From assembly GCA_963780825.1 (NCBI GenBank), contig CAWADL010000020.1, positions 356,556-420,555 on the forward strand: 64,000 nucleotides of DNA, given 5' to 3'. This document shows positions 18,801 to 28,579 of the stretch, one piece after another. How positions within the stretch are numbered: position 1 is the first letter of the stretch; each line of letters starts with the position of its first letter. Both the position numbers and the translations under genes were made by a program. Source of the DNA: Roseiarcus sp963780825. GTDB taxonomy: Bacteria; Pseudomonadota; Alphaproteobacteria; Rhizobiales; Beijerinckiaceae. A model generated the notes under the pieces. That model did not search any database and had not been told where the DNA came from. It saw nothing but the letters and a program-made list of their open reading frames with translations.

Positions 18801-19780
18801 TGCAGGCGGTCGCGGCGCTGATCGGTCTTGTTGCGGCGTCCCTCGTTTTCACCTTTGCGATGTCTCGCTGGACCGAGGCGCACTATCCCCCTGTCGGTCA
18901 GCGCGTCGCGCTGGAGGGCGGCCGTCTGCACGTGGTCGAAACCGCGCCCGCCGGCGCGGAGCGCGCGGCCGTAGTGCTGGTTCACGGCGGCTCTGGAAAC
19001 TTCGCCGATCCGCACGTAGCGCTCGCCGAGCCGCTGTCGGCGCTCGGGTTTCGCGTATTCGCCGTCGACCGCCCCGGTCACGGCTACAGCGATCGCTTGG
19101 GCGGCAAGTCGGAGGCTTCGCCTCAACGGCAAGCCCAATCCATTCGCGAAGCGATGGAGCGATTGGGCGTTCGGGAGGCGATCGTCGTCGTGCACTCGCT
19201 ATCGGGCGTGTTGGGCCTCGCCATGGCGCTCGATGCGCCGAGGTTCACCCGCGGCCTCGTGTTGCTCGCCCCCGTTAGCCATCCCTGGAAAGGCGGCGTC
19301 ACCTGGTATTACCCCGTCAGCGCGGCGCCCATCCTCGGCGTCCTGTTTCGCTGGTTGATCGTTCCTCTCGCGGGCCTTGCGACGATGCGCGGCGCTGTGC
19401 GCGATGTGTTTGCGCCGAACGCGGTTCCCGACGACTACATCAACCGCACACGATTGCCGCTGCTTTTCCGGCCCTCTCAGTTTCGCGCCAATGCCGAGGA
19501 CTTCGTCGATCTGCACGCCGCGACGGTCGCGCTCTCGCCGCGCTATGCGGAGATTTCCTCGCCGACGTCGATCGTGATGGGCGGGGCCGACAGACTGGTC
19601 AGCGCCGAGATCCACGCCCGCCGCTGCGCGCATGAAATCCCCGGCGCGACGTTGCGCGTGCTCGATGGCGTCGGCCACTCGCCGCACTTTTCCGCGCCGG
19701 AAGCCGTGATAGAGGCGGTACTCGAGGTTGAGCGACGCACGGTCGCGCCAAGCCAATCGGCCCTCCAAGAAACGGCCTAG
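18800..19780 (+). CDS. Alpha/beta-fold hydrolase, membrane-anchored
   Basis: The fold is shown by VVLVHGGSGNFADP (oxyanion region), VDRPGHGYSDR, the nucleophile elbow VVHSLSG, and a late GADRLV plus DGVGHSPHF that supply the acid and His. An N-terminal hydrophobic segment (AVAALIGLVAASLVFTFAM) suggests a membrane anchor or uncleaved signal. ATG 18800 is chosen because it overlaps the stop of the TPR gene as TGATG; GTG 18782 is an alternative. The elbow lacks the usual first Gly of GxSxG. The substrate is unknown. Confidence 0.82.
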   Translation: MQAVAALIGLVAASLVFTFAMSRWTEAHYPPVGQRVALEGGRLHVVETAPAGAERAAVVLVHGGSGNFADPHVALAEPLSALGFRVFAVDRPGHGYSDRLGGKSEASPQRQAQSIREAMERLGVREAIVVVHSLSGVLGLAMALDAPRFTRGLVLLAPVSHPWKGGVTWYYPVSAAPILGVLFRWLIVPLAGLATMRGAVRDVFAPNAVPDDYINRTRLPLLFRPSQFRANAEDFVDLHAATVALSPRYAEISSPTSIVMGGADRLVSAEIHARRCAHEIPGATLRVLDGVGHSPHFSAPEAVIEAVLEVERRTVAPSQSALQETA

Positions 19781-19804
19781 ATCAATCAAACGCAGAGGCG
19801 GTAG

Positions 19805-21107
19805 ATGGACCATTCAAGCGCATTCGCCCGTGTCGTCGCGGGCATCGGGGCGGCAACGATCGTCTGGCGTCGCCTCAGTGGCGTACCGGGCGCGCAGGCC
19901 GTCGGAGTCGAGCCCGCCATCCCCGCCGCCAAACCGCAGGGTCCGCTGCCGACACTGAAGATGCCGACCGCTCGCGGCTGGGACGCCGGCCAGAAGCCAA
20001 CTGCGGCGCCCGGTCTGAAGGTCAACTCTTTCGCCGCAGGCTTGAAACATCCGCGCTGGATTTACCCAATGCCCGACGGCGGCGTGCTCGTCGCCGAGGC
20101 GCTAACCCAGGAACAGCCGGTCGCCTCGATCTTCGATTATGCGATGACCGCGACGATGCGCCGCGCCGCCGCGCTTGGGGTCAGCCCAAACCGCATCACG
20201 CTGTTGCGCGACTCCGACGGAGACGGTGTCGCGGAAACTCGCCATGTCTATCTGGAGGGACTCAATCAACCCTTCGGCATGGCGCTAGTCGGCGACAAAT
20301 TCTACGTCGGCAACACCGACGCCCTGGTCGTATTTCCCTATGAGCCGGGAGCAACCAAGCTTTCGGGCGCGGGGAAGACGCTGGCGAACTTCAAGCCTGC
20401 TGGTCATTGGACGCGCAGTCTGCTCGCAAGCCCCGACGGCGCCTCGATCTATATCGGCGTCGGCTCGCTGACCAACATCGCCGACCAGGGACTCGCGGTC
20501 GAAGAGGGCCGCGCCGCGATCCACCGCCACGACGTCGCCTCGGGCACAGACCAGCATCTTCGCCTCGGGCCTACGCAATCCCGTGGGCGTAGCCTTCGAA
20601 CCGACGACCGGCGTGCTGTGGACAGTCGTCAACGAACGCGACGGTCTCGGCGACGAGACACCGCCGGATTACCTGACGTCTGTCGTGGACGGCGGCTTCT
20701 ACGGCTGGCCCTATTGCTACTGGAGCCGCATTGTCGACGACCGCGTGCCGGCCAACCCGGAGATGGTCGCCAAGGCGATCCAGCCAGATTACGCACTCGG
20801 CGGACACACCGCTTCGCTCGGACTCTGTTGGATGCCGGCGGGAACGCTGCCGGGCTTTCCCGATGGCATGGTTATCGGCCAGCACGGCTCGTGGAACCGC
20901 AGCAAGCTCTCGGGCTATCGCGTGGTGTTCGTTCCCTTCGTCAATGGTAAGCCTTCCGGCCCGCCGCGAGACATTCTCTCCGGCTTCCTCGCGCCGGACG
21001 AGAAGCATTCCTACGGCCGTCCGGTCGGCGTCGTCATCGGCCCGGACCGCTCGCTGCTGGTCGCCGACGACGTCGGCGATGTCATCTGGCGCGTCACGGG
21101 CGCGTGA
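19805..21107 (+). CDS. PQQ-dependent sugar dehydrogenase-like protein (sorbosone dehydrogenase family), one frameshift
   Basis: This looks like a periplasmic six-bladed beta-propeller of the soluble glucose / L-sorbosone dehydrogenase family. Supporting stretches are AAGLKHPRWIYPMPDGGVLV, LLRDSDGDGVAE, GLNQPFGMAL, HWTRSLLASPDGASIYIGVG, and, after the break, NPVGVAFEP, DGGFYGWPYCYW and SYGRPVGVVIGPD. Removing one C near 20551 joins DVASGTD to SIFASGLRNPVG. The N-terminus is hydrophobic and then Ala/Pro-rich, consistent with export, although the h-region is interrupted by WRR. The repaired length is 433 residues. PQQ binding is expected from the family but not proven. It may oxidise sugars for the importer encoded next. 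Confidence 0.82.
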
Positions 21108-21333
21108 ACGCCTTGCGGGCGTCGTCGTCCTCTGGCATGTTAGCGCCGTCGCCTTAGGAAACGGGTCGGGCTCGACGGCGCGGTCGGGACAATGGAAACA
21201 ACCATTGCAGGGCCGCTCGGAGCTTGCCTCCGGCCTCCAATCCGAATGCGCCGTGTGAACGACGAGTTTACGTCGTCATAAGAGAACAGGCGTTTCCGCA
21301 AGGCAGCGCCAAGAAACGAAGTGGGAGGAAGCA

Positions 21334-22470
21334 ATGTCCAAGTCACTCTTGAAATATGCATTATCGGCGGGTCTGGCCGCTGCGCTCTGCGCCGCATCGG
21401 GCGCCGCGCTCGCGGGCCCCTTCAAAGTCGTCGCCGGCCCATCGGCCGATCCGCAATGTTTCGCGCCATGGGCGGCAAACACGAAGTTCCTACAATGGGA
21501 GAAGAAGCCCGGCCCGTATCGCATCGCGCTGGCCAACGGCTTCATCGCCAACACCTGGCGCATTCAGATGATCAAGACCGCCAAGGCCTATGCCGCCTTG
21601 CCTGAAGTCGCCGCCAAGCTGAAAGAGTTCAAGGTTGTCTCGACCGGCGAGGATGTCGCCGCCCAGATCGCCGCGATCAACAACTTCATCAATTCCGGCT
21701 ATGACGCGATCGTCGTCAACGCTCAGAACCCGAAGGCGTTCGGGCCCGTCATCAAGCGGGCGAAGGCCGCCGGCGTCGTGCTCGTCGCGTTCGACAACAT
21801 TCTCGACACGGAAGACGCGATCGACGTCGACGTCGACCAGAAAGGCCTCGGCGTGCTCTGGGGCGACTGGCTGGTCAAGAATGTCCCGAACGGCGGCAAG
21901 GTGCTCGAAATTCGCGGCGTCGCCGGCACCTCGGTCGACACCGATCGCCACGACGGCATCCACGAAGCTCTCGGCAAGTCGGGCAAGAAGTGGGACGTGG
22001 TCGAGGTGGTTGGCAAGTGGGACGATCCGACCGCGCAGAAGGCCACCGCCGACGCGATCGCGGTGCAGAAGCATTTCGACGGCTTCACCGCGCAGGGCGG
22101 CGACACAGGCGTGGTGCAGGCGATGCTCGACGCCAAGCATCCGATGGTTCCGTTCGGCGGCGAGACGGAGAACGGCTTCCGCAAGTTCTGTTCGAAACTT
22201 GGCGCCGAAGGACTGAAATGCTCCTCAGCGGGAACCGGCCCGGGGCAGGTGGCGGTCGCCATCAAGACCGCGATCGCCGCGCTGGAGGGACAGGTCGTCC
22301 CGCAGTCGGTGAAATTGCCGCTGTCGATCGTCGAGGATCCCGGCTTCAAGGACGGCGAGAACTTTTACTCCAATCAGTCTGACAACTTCTTTGTCGGCAA
22401 CGCTTTCCCGACCTGCGGCATCAACTTCACCGCGCAGCAGATCATGGGCCAGTCCGAGAAGAACGACTGA
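21334..22470 (+). CDS. Sugar ABC transporter substrate-binding protein (RbsB-like)
   Basis: This is a periplasmic ligand-binding protein of the Peripla_BP_4 family. A signal peptide ends near AALAGPFK. The first lobe has YRIALANGFIANTWRIQMIK and the hinge region includes FNNIL-like FDNILDTEDAIDVDVDQ, followed by LEIRGVAGTSVDTDRHDG. Length is 378 residues, slightly long for the family. It is the first gene of a four-gene importer set with the ATPase and two permeases downstream. ATG 21334 follows GGGAGGAAGCA. The sugar is not evident from the sequence. Confidence 0.9.
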   Translation: MSKSLLKYALSAGLAAALCAASGAALAGPFKVVAGPSADPQCFAPWAANTKFLQWEKKPGPYRIALANGFIANTWRIQMIKTAKAYAALPEVAAKLKEFKVVSTGEDVAAQIAAINNFINSGYDAIVVNAQNPKAFGPVIKRAKAAGVVLVAFDNILDTEDAIDVDVDQKGLGVLWGDWLVKNVPNGGKVLEIRGVAGTSVDTDRHDGIHEALGKSGKKWDVVEVVGKWDDPTAQKATADAIAVQKHFDGFTAQGGDTGVVQAMLDAKHPMVPFGGETENGFRKFCSKLGAEGLKCSSAGTGPGQVAVAIKTAIAALEGQVVPQSVKLPLSIVEDPGFKDGENFYSNQSDNFFVGNAFPTCGINFTAQQIMGQSEKND

Positions 22471-22534
22471 TCTGGGGCGAAGAGGCGCCGCGCTTCGCGA
22501 GCGTCATTAAGCGAGGGAGAGGCGCCGCCCTCTC

Positions 22535-22689
22535 CGTCATGGCCGGGCTTGTCCCGGCCATCCACGCGGTGACGCATAAACTTCGCTAGCAGGACTTCAA
22601 CCGAGTGTTGCACAAGCCGCGCGATGAAATAGGCAAGCTTGGTTGGTTGCACGCCGACGTGGATGCCCGGGACAAGCCTGGGCATGACG
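22535..22689. repeat. Long inverted repeat between importer genes (family D)
   Basis: The arms start CGTCATGGCCGGGCTTGTCC and end with a near complement finishing GGGCATGACG, about 155 bases apart overall. The element sits between the substrate-binding protein and ATPase genes. Such a structure could protect the upstream mRNA and lower expression of downstream genes, giving excess binding protein. Confidence 0.7.
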
Positions 22690-22713
22690 ATGTGCGCGGC
22701 ATGGGAGCCCCGC

Positions 22714-24261
22714 ATGCCTCCCAGCGCTGAACCGCTGCTGCGCCTCGAAGGCGTCTCCAAGCGCTACGGCGGCGTTCGCGCTCTGGAGCAAGCGGACCTT
22801 ACCGTCGTGGCGGGGCGCGTACACGCCATTCTCGGCGAGAACGGCGCAGGCAAATCCACCTTGATCAAGATCATCGCCGGGGTCGTTACGCCCGATGAAG
22901 GCGCGATCCGGATCGATGGACGCGAGGTGCGTTTTCCCTCACCCGCCGCGGCGAAAGCGGCAGGCGTCGCCTGCGTGTTCCAAGAGCTTTCGCTGATCCC
23001 CGATCTGTCGGTCGCCGACAATATCGCGCTCGCCGATCCGCCGCGCCGCTTCGGCATGATTGATCGCCGCCAACAACGCGCCATCGCGGAAGCAGCGCTG
23101 GCCCGCGCGGGCGCTGAAGACATTTCGCCGCTCGCCCCAGTCAAAGACCTGCCGCTTTCACGCCGGCAGATGGTGGAGATCGCCAAGGCGCTGGTCATGA
23201 AGCCGCGCTTGCTGATTCTCGACGAGGCGACCTCGGCTTTGACAGCCGCCGATGTCATCAAGGTATTTTCGGTGCTGAAGCGGTTGCGTGGCGAGGGCCT
23301 GGCGCTGCTCTATATCTCGCACCGCATGCATGAAATCACCGAACTCGCCGATGATTGCACGGTGTTTCGCAACGGGCGGCGGGTCTCCAGCTACAAGGCC
23401 GGCGAGAAGACCGACGATGACGTGGTCGAGATGATGATCGGCCGCGAATATCGGCATGTGTTTCCCGCGAAGCCTGAGCGCTCCAGCGAGGCGCAGCCGG
23501 TGATCGAGCTGCGCAATATCTCGTGGTCGCGGCGTCTCAACAACATTTCGCTGACCGCCCGCGCAGGCGAGGTCGTCGGCCTCGGCGGTCTCGACGGGCA
23601 AGGCCAGCGCGAACTGTTGTTGGCGATGTTCGGCGTGCTCAGCGGCGTCAGCGGCGAAATTCTGATCGACGGCAAGAAGACCAACATCCCCAGTCCGCGC
23701 GTCGCCAAGAGCCCCGAGATCGGCATGGCGTTGATCCCCGAGGACCGCAAGACCGAGGGGCTGATGCTGGCGATGTCGGTCGGCGCCAATCTGACGCTCG
23801 CCGGCCTGTCCCGCATGTCGCGCGGCGGCGTCATCGACCGGCCCAAGGAGCGGGCGGCGATCGACGAAATGTTTGCTATGCTGGCGATCCGCGCGGCGAG
23901 CCCGGAGATTCCGGTCGGCGCGCTGTCAGGCGGCAATCAGCAGAAGGTCGTCATCGCCAAATGGCTGACCTTGAAGCCGCGCATCCTCCTCTTGAATGAT
24001 CCGACGCGCGGCATCGACGTCGGCACCAAACAGGAGCTCTATCAGCTGCTTCGCAAGCTCGCCGATTCCGGCGCGACGGTGATCTTCTATTCGACCGACT
24101 ACGACGAGTTGATCGGCTGCTGCGATCGCGTGCTGGTGCTGTTCGACGGCGCCGTCAGGCGCGAACTGATCGGCGCCGACATCAACGAGCGCTCGCTTGT
24201 CGCCGCCGCCCTCGATATCGGCGCGCCTGCTGCGCCGGCGCCCGCCACGGTCGACGCATGA
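22714..24261 (+). CDS. Sugar ABC transporter ATP-binding protein, two-domain (RbsA-like)
   Basis: This is the double nucleotide-binding subunit of ribose/xylose/galactose-type importers. The first half has Walker A GENGAGKST, LPLSRRQMVEIAKAL and Walker B LILDEATSAL. The second half has the degenerate P-loop GGLDGQGQRELLL, ALIPEDRKTEGLML, the signature LSGGNQQKVVIAKWL and LLLNDPTRGIDVG. Both patterns are usual for RbsA. ATG 22714 follows GGGAG and gives 515 residues. The stop overlaps the start of the first permease gene by four bases. Confidence 0.93.
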   Translation: MPPSAEPLLRLEGVSKRYGGVRALEQADLTVVAGRVHAILGENGAGKSTLIKIIAGVVTPDEGAIRIDGREVRFPSPAAAKAAGVACVFQELSLIPDLSVADNIALADPPRRFGMIDRRQQRAIAEAALARAGAEDISPLAPVKDLPLSRRQMVEIAKALVMKPRLLILDEATSALTAADVIKVFSVLKRLRGEGLALLYISHRMHEITELADDCTVFRNGRRVSSYKAGEKTDDDVVEMMIGREYRHVFPAKPERSSEAQPVIELRNISWSRRLNNISLTARAGEVVGLGGLDGQGQRELLLAMFGVLSGVSGEILIDGKKTNIPSPRVAKSPEIGMALIPEDRKTEGLMLAMSVGANLTLAGLSRMSRGGVIDRPKERAAIDEMFAMLAIRAASPEIPVGALSGGNQQKVVIAKWLTLKPRILLLNDPTRGIDVGTKQELYQLLRKLADSGATVIFYSTDYDELIGCCDRVLVLFDGAVRRELIGADINERSLVAAALDIGAPAAPAPATVDA

Positions 24262-25245
24262 GCGAGTGGCGCTATTTTCTGGCCGAGCGCCGCGGAACCT
24301 TGCTCGCCTTCATCGTATTTGTTCTCTTGTTTGTCGCCTATGGATCGAACCATCCCGCCGGTTTCAACTCCAACGTCGTGACGACTGCGGCCAACAAGGG
24401 CGTCCTGCTCGCCTTTGTCGCGATGGCGCAAACACTCGTCGTCGTCACCTCTGGCATAGATCTCTCCGTCGGCATGATCTTCGTTCTGACCAACTGCATC
24501 GCCTCGGCGATCGTCGTCGGTTCACCGTTGACCACCGCGCTCGGCGTTCTCGGCGTGCTCGCTTCAGGCCTCCTCTGCGGCGCGATCAACGGACTGATCG
24601 TCATCTTCGGGCGGCTGCAACCCATCGTCACGACGATCGCCACGGGCGCGGTCTACTTCGGCATCGCGCTCTGGCTACGTCCGCAGCCCGCCGGCAGCGA
24701 CGCGTTCAATTCCGATCTCGCCGACGCCTTCACCGGCAAGCTGTTCTCGACCGTGCCGGCAAGCCTCGTCGCGTTGCTCGGCGTGGTGGTGTTTGTTTGG
24801 ATCCCCTACCGTCGCTCGGTCATCGGCCGCGACGCCTACGCCGTCGGCTCGGCGGAGGTCGCCGCCTACATGTCCGGCGTCGCCGGTGCGGCGGGCAAAA
24901 TTCGCGGCCTATACGCTCGCCGGATTGCTTGCCTCGATCGGCGGCTTGTTCCTGACCTTCATCACCTATTCGGGTGAGGCGTCCGCGGCGAGCGGCGGCA
25001 ATTACACGCTGTTCTCGATCGCCTCGGTTGTTCTCGGCGGTGTATCGCTGTTCGGCGGCGTCGGCAGCGCGGTCGGCGCGATCTTCGGCGCGCTGATCTT
25101 CCGCACCATTGGCGACCTGCTGTTCGTCTTCGATCTCGACCCACTGTATCAGCCACTGTTTCAAGGCGTCGTGCTGTTTGCAGCGGTTTGCCTGGGCTCG
25201 GTGCGGCTGTTCCAGGTCCGCAATCGCCTGGAGCTTTTCGGATGA
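24258..25245 (+). CDS. Sugar ABC transporter permease (RbsC-like), one frameshift
   Basis: This is an integral membrane permease of the BPD_transp_2 family, with the conserved VVVTSGIDLSVGMIF and the NGLIVIFGRLQPIVTTI stretch. An A4 run at 24897-24900 shifts the frame: one A fewer changes GKIRGLYAR into GKFAAYTLAGLLASIGG and restores the C-terminal half (SASGGNYTLFSIASVVLGG and a later FGGVGSAVGAIFGAL). The repaired length is 328 residues, normal for the family. Start and ATPase stop overlap as ATGA. The next permease starts eight bases after the stop. Confidence 0.9.
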
Positions 25246-25252
25246 CGGACCG

Positions 25253-26242
25253 ATGAGCGCACAAGACGCCGCGAAAGCGCGACCGTTCGTGTCGCGGACG
25301 CTCGCCCGGGTTGATCCGGCGATCGCGACCGCGTTTGCGATGATCGTGCTGATCCTGGTGGTCGGCTCGATCTATTCGCCGAATTTCCTATCGCCGGAAT
25401 ATTTGTTGCAGCAGCTCAAGGTCGCCTCGTTTCTCGGCGTGATCGCGACCGGCATGTTCATCGTGATCTTGCTCGGGCAGATCGATCTTTCGGCGCCTTG
25501 GGTGGTGGCGATGGGCGGCATGATGTCGGCGGCGATGACTGCTCACGGGACCGCCGGCCAAGTGCTGGCGATTCCGTTCGGCATCGCCTGCGGCGTGGCG
25601 ATGGGGCTCGTCAATGGCGTCGGCGTCGCCTATCTGCGCATCCCCTCGATGATCATTACGCTGGCGACGAATGCGGTCGCGCAGGGGTTGATGGTTGTCC
25701 ACACCGGCGGCTTTTCGCCGCAGGATTCCGCGTCCCCGGCCATGCGTTTCATCGCGACCGGAGAGACGGTGTTTGGTCTGCCCAATGCGCTCATCGTCTG
25801 GGCGCTGGTCGGCGCCGCCGCGGTGTTTCTGCTCAACCGGACCACCTATGGCCGATATGTTTACGCGATCGGCAATCGGGAGCGGGCGGCCTATCTCTCC
25901 GGCGTCGACACACGCGTTGTCGTGATGATCGCCTTCGGGATCTCCGGCGGCCTGTCCGCCTTCGGCGGCGTGCTGCTAGCCGGCTACGCCAGCAAGGCCG
26001 CGCAGGCGATGGGCGACGCGTATCTGTTGCCGTCCATTGCGGCAGTTGTGCTCGGCGGCGCGTCGATCCTGGGCGGGCGCGGCTCGTATCTCGGCATGGT
26101 TGCAGGCGCCATTCTCGTTACCCTGCTGCAGTCGATCCTATCCGTGATGCAGATGCCGGAAGCCGGGCGACAGATCGTCTACGGGCTTGTGATCGCGGCA
26201 ATGCTGCTGCTCTACGGCAGAGAGAGCGCGCAAGGTCGATGA
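25253..26242 (+). CDS. Second sugar ABC transporter permease (RbsC-like)
   Basis: This 329-residue membrane protein of the same family is the probable partner of the preceding permease in a heterodimeric channel. Characteristic stretches are IVILLGQIDLSAPWVVAMGG, NGVGVAYLRIPSMIITLATN, YVYAIGNRERAAYLSGV and SIAAVVLGGASILGGRGSYL. Eight or more hydrophobic segments are visible. Having two permeases in one operon is a variation on the ribose importer plan, which usually uses a homodimer. Paired REP-like elements follow the stop codon. Confidence 0.92.
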   Translation: MSAQDAAKARPFVSRTLARVDPAIATAFAMIVLILVVGSIYSPNFLSPEYLLQQLKVASFLGVIATGMFIVILLGQIDLSAPWVVAMGGMMSAAMTAHGTAGQVLAIPFGIACGVAMGLVNGVGVAYLRIPSMIITLATNAVAQGLMVVHTGGFSPQDSASPAMRFIATGETVFGLPNALIVWALVGAAAVFLLNRTTYGRYVYAIGNRERAAYLSGVDTRVVVMIAFGISGGLSAFGGVLLAGYASKAAQAMGDAYLLPSIAAVVLGGASILGGRGSYLGMVAGAILVTLLQSILSVMQMPEAGRQIVYGLVIAAMLLLYGRESAQGR

Positions 26243-26272
26243 GGTTCAAAGCCTGCTGATCAGGCGCCCCGC

Positions 26273-26360
26273 GGAGCGTCGGCCTCCAGGCCGACTTTGG
26301 GGTTGATACGTAAGCCGGCCGGGCTGCGCCCGAAAGGTCGGCGTGGACGCCGACCCTCCG
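26273..26360. repeat. GGAG-class REP pair (family B, copy 1)
   Basis: The left arm starts GGAGCGTCGGCCTCCAGG and the right arm ends GTGGACGCCGACCCTCC. The centre has GGGGTTGATACGTAAGC, shared with copies 3 and 4. Each arm is a GGAG foot plus a palindrome with a TCCA loop. Confidence 0.78.
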
Positions 26361-26370
26361 GCGACCCGGC

Positions 26371-26469
26371 CTGTAGCCGCGATCTCCAGATCGCGGTCTC
26401 CCCGCGATCGGCTGTTTATTTGGAGAGCTGCGATCTCACGACGACCGCGATCTGGAGATCGCGGCTACA
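26371..26469. repeat. GTAG-class REP pair (family A, copy 3)
   Basis: The ends read CTGTAGCCGCGATCTCCAG and CTGGAGATCGCGGCTACA. This subtype has the palindrome core CCGCGATC-TCCA-GATCGCGG in place of the GGTC core of copy 1. It lies ten bases after a family B element, between the convergent permease and gdhA genes. Confidence 0.78.
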
Positions 26470-26481
26470 AGAGTCGCCGCT

Positions 26482-27741
26482 TCAGGGAAACAGTCCGCGA
26501 GCGAGCTTGGCGGCGCGCACGCGCTCGACGCCGATCGCCATCGCCGCGGTACGTGTCGAGACGCCATCCGTTTCCGAGCGCTCAACCACCTTGTTCCACG
26601 AACGCTCCAAGGCCCGCTCCAACCGATCCATCACCTCATCGCGCGACCAGAAATATTGCTGCAAATCCTGCACCCACTCGAAATAGCTGACGATCACCCC
26701 GCCGGCGTTGCAGAGAATGTCCGGCACGATGAACACTTCGCGATTGCGTTGTGCGAGCACCTCGTCCGCGTCGGGCGTGGTCGGGCCGTTGGCGCCCTCG
26801 GCGATGATCCGGCATTGGAGCTTCGAAGCGATCTCGGCGTCGATCACGCGCTCCACTGCGCAGGGCGCGAGTATGTCACAGGGAAGCGTCAACGCCTCTC
26901 GCGGACTGACCGCCGCAGCATCAGCGAAACCCTTCAACACCCTGTGGCGCTCAGCATACGCCACCGCCGCTTTCACATCGAACCCTTTGGCGTCGTGCAG
27001 CGCGATCGTGTGATCGCTGATCCCCGTTACCCGCACGCCGCGCGCGGCCAGGCCCAGCGCGGCGTGTGTGCCGACATTGCCGAAGCCTTGTACGATCGCC
27101 GTCGCTTTGGTTGGCTCGATGTTGAGTCTGTCGAGCGCGCGAAACGCGAGGAACGCGACGCCATGACCCGTCGCCTCGCGCCGCCCGAGCGTCCCGCCGG
27201 ATCCGACGGGTTTGCCGGTGACGATCTCCGGCACGGTGATGCCCTGGTACATCGAGTAGGTGTCCATGAACCAGGCCATAACCTGCTCATCGGTGCCCAT
27301 ATCGGGCGCCATCACGTCGACGCGCGGTCCGACGAACGGGATCATCTCCTGCATGTAGCGGCGCGAGAGATTTTCCAACTCGCGCTTCGACAGCGCCGAA
27401 GGGTCGACCGCGACCCCGCCTTTGCCGCCGCCGTAAGGGAGTTCGGCCAGCGCGCATTTCCAGCTCATCCAGATCGCCAGCGCCGCGACCTCGCTGAGGT
27501 CCACCTGCGGCGCAAAGCGGGTCCCGCCTTTCGCGGGGCCGAGCGTCAGGTGATGCTGAACGCGGAAACCCTGGAACACCGCGGTCCGCCCGTCATCCAT
27601 GTGGATCGGACAGGACACCGCGATGGCGCGCTTGGGGAGCAGGAGCCGGTCACGCTCGTCGATGGGAATATCGAGGTGGTCCGCGATGATATGGAACTGC
27701 TTTCGCGCCATCTCGAAGACCGGACCGGTATAGAGCGTCAT
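26482..27741 (-). CDS. gdhA: Glu/Leu/Phe/Val family dehydrogenase (glutamate dehydrogenase)
   Basis: This cytosolic enzyme interconverts glutamate and 2-oxoglutarate plus ammonia using NAD(P). The 419-residue length and sequence fit hexameric GDH. The substrate site is in LGPAKGGTRFAP and MSWKCALAELPYGGGKGGV, which holds the catalytic Lys. VDVMAPDMGTDEQVMAW and PVGSGGTLGRREATGHG follow, and the nucleotide-binding loop is VQGFGNVGTHAAL. PDILCNAGGVIVSYFEWVQ near the C-terminus is family-typical. Coenzyme preference is uncertain. It is the second glutamate-forming enzyme of the window after GltB. Confidence 0.93.
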   Translation of the reverse strand: MTLYTGPVFEMARKQFHIIADHLDIPIDERDRLLLPKRAIAVSCPIHMDDGRTAVFQGFRVQHHLTLGPAKGGTRFAPQVDLSEVAALAIWMSWKCALAELPYGGGKGGVAVDPSALSKRELENLSRRYMQEMIPFVGPRVDVMAPDMGTDEQVMAWFMDTYSMYQGITVPEIVTGKPVGSGGTLGRREATGHGVAFLAFRALDRLNIEPTKATAIVQGFGNVGTHAALGLAARGVRVTGISDHTIALHDAKGFDVKAAVAYAERHRVLKGFADAAAVSPREALTLPCDILAPCAVERVIDAEIASKLQCRIIAEGANGPTTPDADEVLAQRNREVFIVPDILCNAGGVIVSYFEWVQDLQQYFWSRDEVMDRLERALERSWNKVVERSETDGVSTRTAAMAIGVERVRAAKLARGLFP

Positions 27742-27869
27742 TTTCGCCTCGCGCTTCGCGTGGTCGTCATAGACGGTGGTCGGACGGAATCGAAGACTGC
27801 CTTGGCTGCCACGCTTGCCAAGGACCTAGCGCCCTTTACGATAGGACATGCTCGCGTGCGAGAATCATC

Positions 27870-28577
27870 ATGAAACCGTCTTCGCGACTCGCCGCCCATG
27901 CTCAGGTCTGGGGCGCCGGCGCGTCCGCCACCAAGGCGCCGCTGACCGTCAGTTTCGTCAGTCAGAAAGGGGGCGTCGGCAAGAGCACGCTGGCGCGTTT
28001 GTTCGCCGTCGGCGCCGCGCATCGCGGCTTAAAGCCGCTGCTCGCCGATTTCGATCTCGACCAACTGACGTGTGTGGAGTGGAGCGCCATCCGGCTTCAG
28101 CATGCGGTCGAACCCGACATCGACGCCCGCGCCTTCAAGAGTCTGAAGAAGCTGCGCAAGAGCGAGGAGCGCGCGGGGATCGTCGTCGTTGACACGCGCG
28201 GGCTCGCTGACGAACTCGCGCAGGAGGTCGCCGAGGACAGCGACGTCGTTTTTCTGCCGACCGGCGTCTCCGGCGACGACCTGCGACCGACACTCGCGCT
28301 CGCCCGAAAACTCGCCAAGAACGGCGCCGAGGGGCGGGTCGTCGTCGTGCTCTCGAAGATCGGCCGCTCCGAGGTTCAGTTGCAGAAGGCGGTCGAAACC
28401 ATCGAGGCGTCGGGCTTCGAGCTTTTGTCCGAACACTGGCCGCAGCGCGATGGGTTTCAGGCGGATCTCGACTCAGGCCGAGCCGGCCGCGAATCGCGCA
28501 ACCCTTATCTTCGCGAGACTGCCGAGAAAATGGAGAAAGCCTTGTTCGCCCGCGCGCAAAGCGCGAAGCCGCGCTGA
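27870..28577 (+). CDS. Orphan ParA-family ATPase
   Basis: This deviant-Walker ATPase has SQKGGVGKSTLARLF at about residues 31-45, the A' motif LLADFDLDQ and a Walker-B-like GIVVVDTRG. It is 235 residues long, shorter than chromosomal ParA and without an N-terminal HTH. No parB gene or parS-like repeat adjoins it, so it is not the chromosome partition ParA. It is separated by only two bases from the following DUF763 gene, so the two should be made together. Positioning of another cargo, or regulation of the neighbour, are both possible. ATG 27870 follows a weak GAGAATC stretch. Confidence 0.85.
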   Translation: MKPSSRLAAHAQVWGAGASATKAPLTVSFVSQKGGVGKSTLARLFAVGAAHRGLKPLLADFDLDQLTCVEWSAIRLQHAVEPDIDARAFKSLKKLRKSEERAGIVVVDTRGLADELAQEVAEDSDVVFLPTGVSGDDLRPTLALARKLAKNGAEGRVVVVLSKIGRSEVQLQKAVETIEASGFELLSEHWPQRDGFQADLDSGRAGRESRNPYLRETAEKMEKALFARAQSAKPR

Positions 28578-28579
28578 CG

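Noticed and set aside
26273..26469. Closely spaced palindromes that could suggest a CRISPR array
   Set aside because: The units are of two unlike families, are not evenly spaced and have no unique spacers or cas genes nearby.
27870..28577. Chromosome partition parA and a nearby origin
   Set aside because: No parB, no parS-like sites and no gid/trmE-type neighbours; gene order does not fit an origin region.
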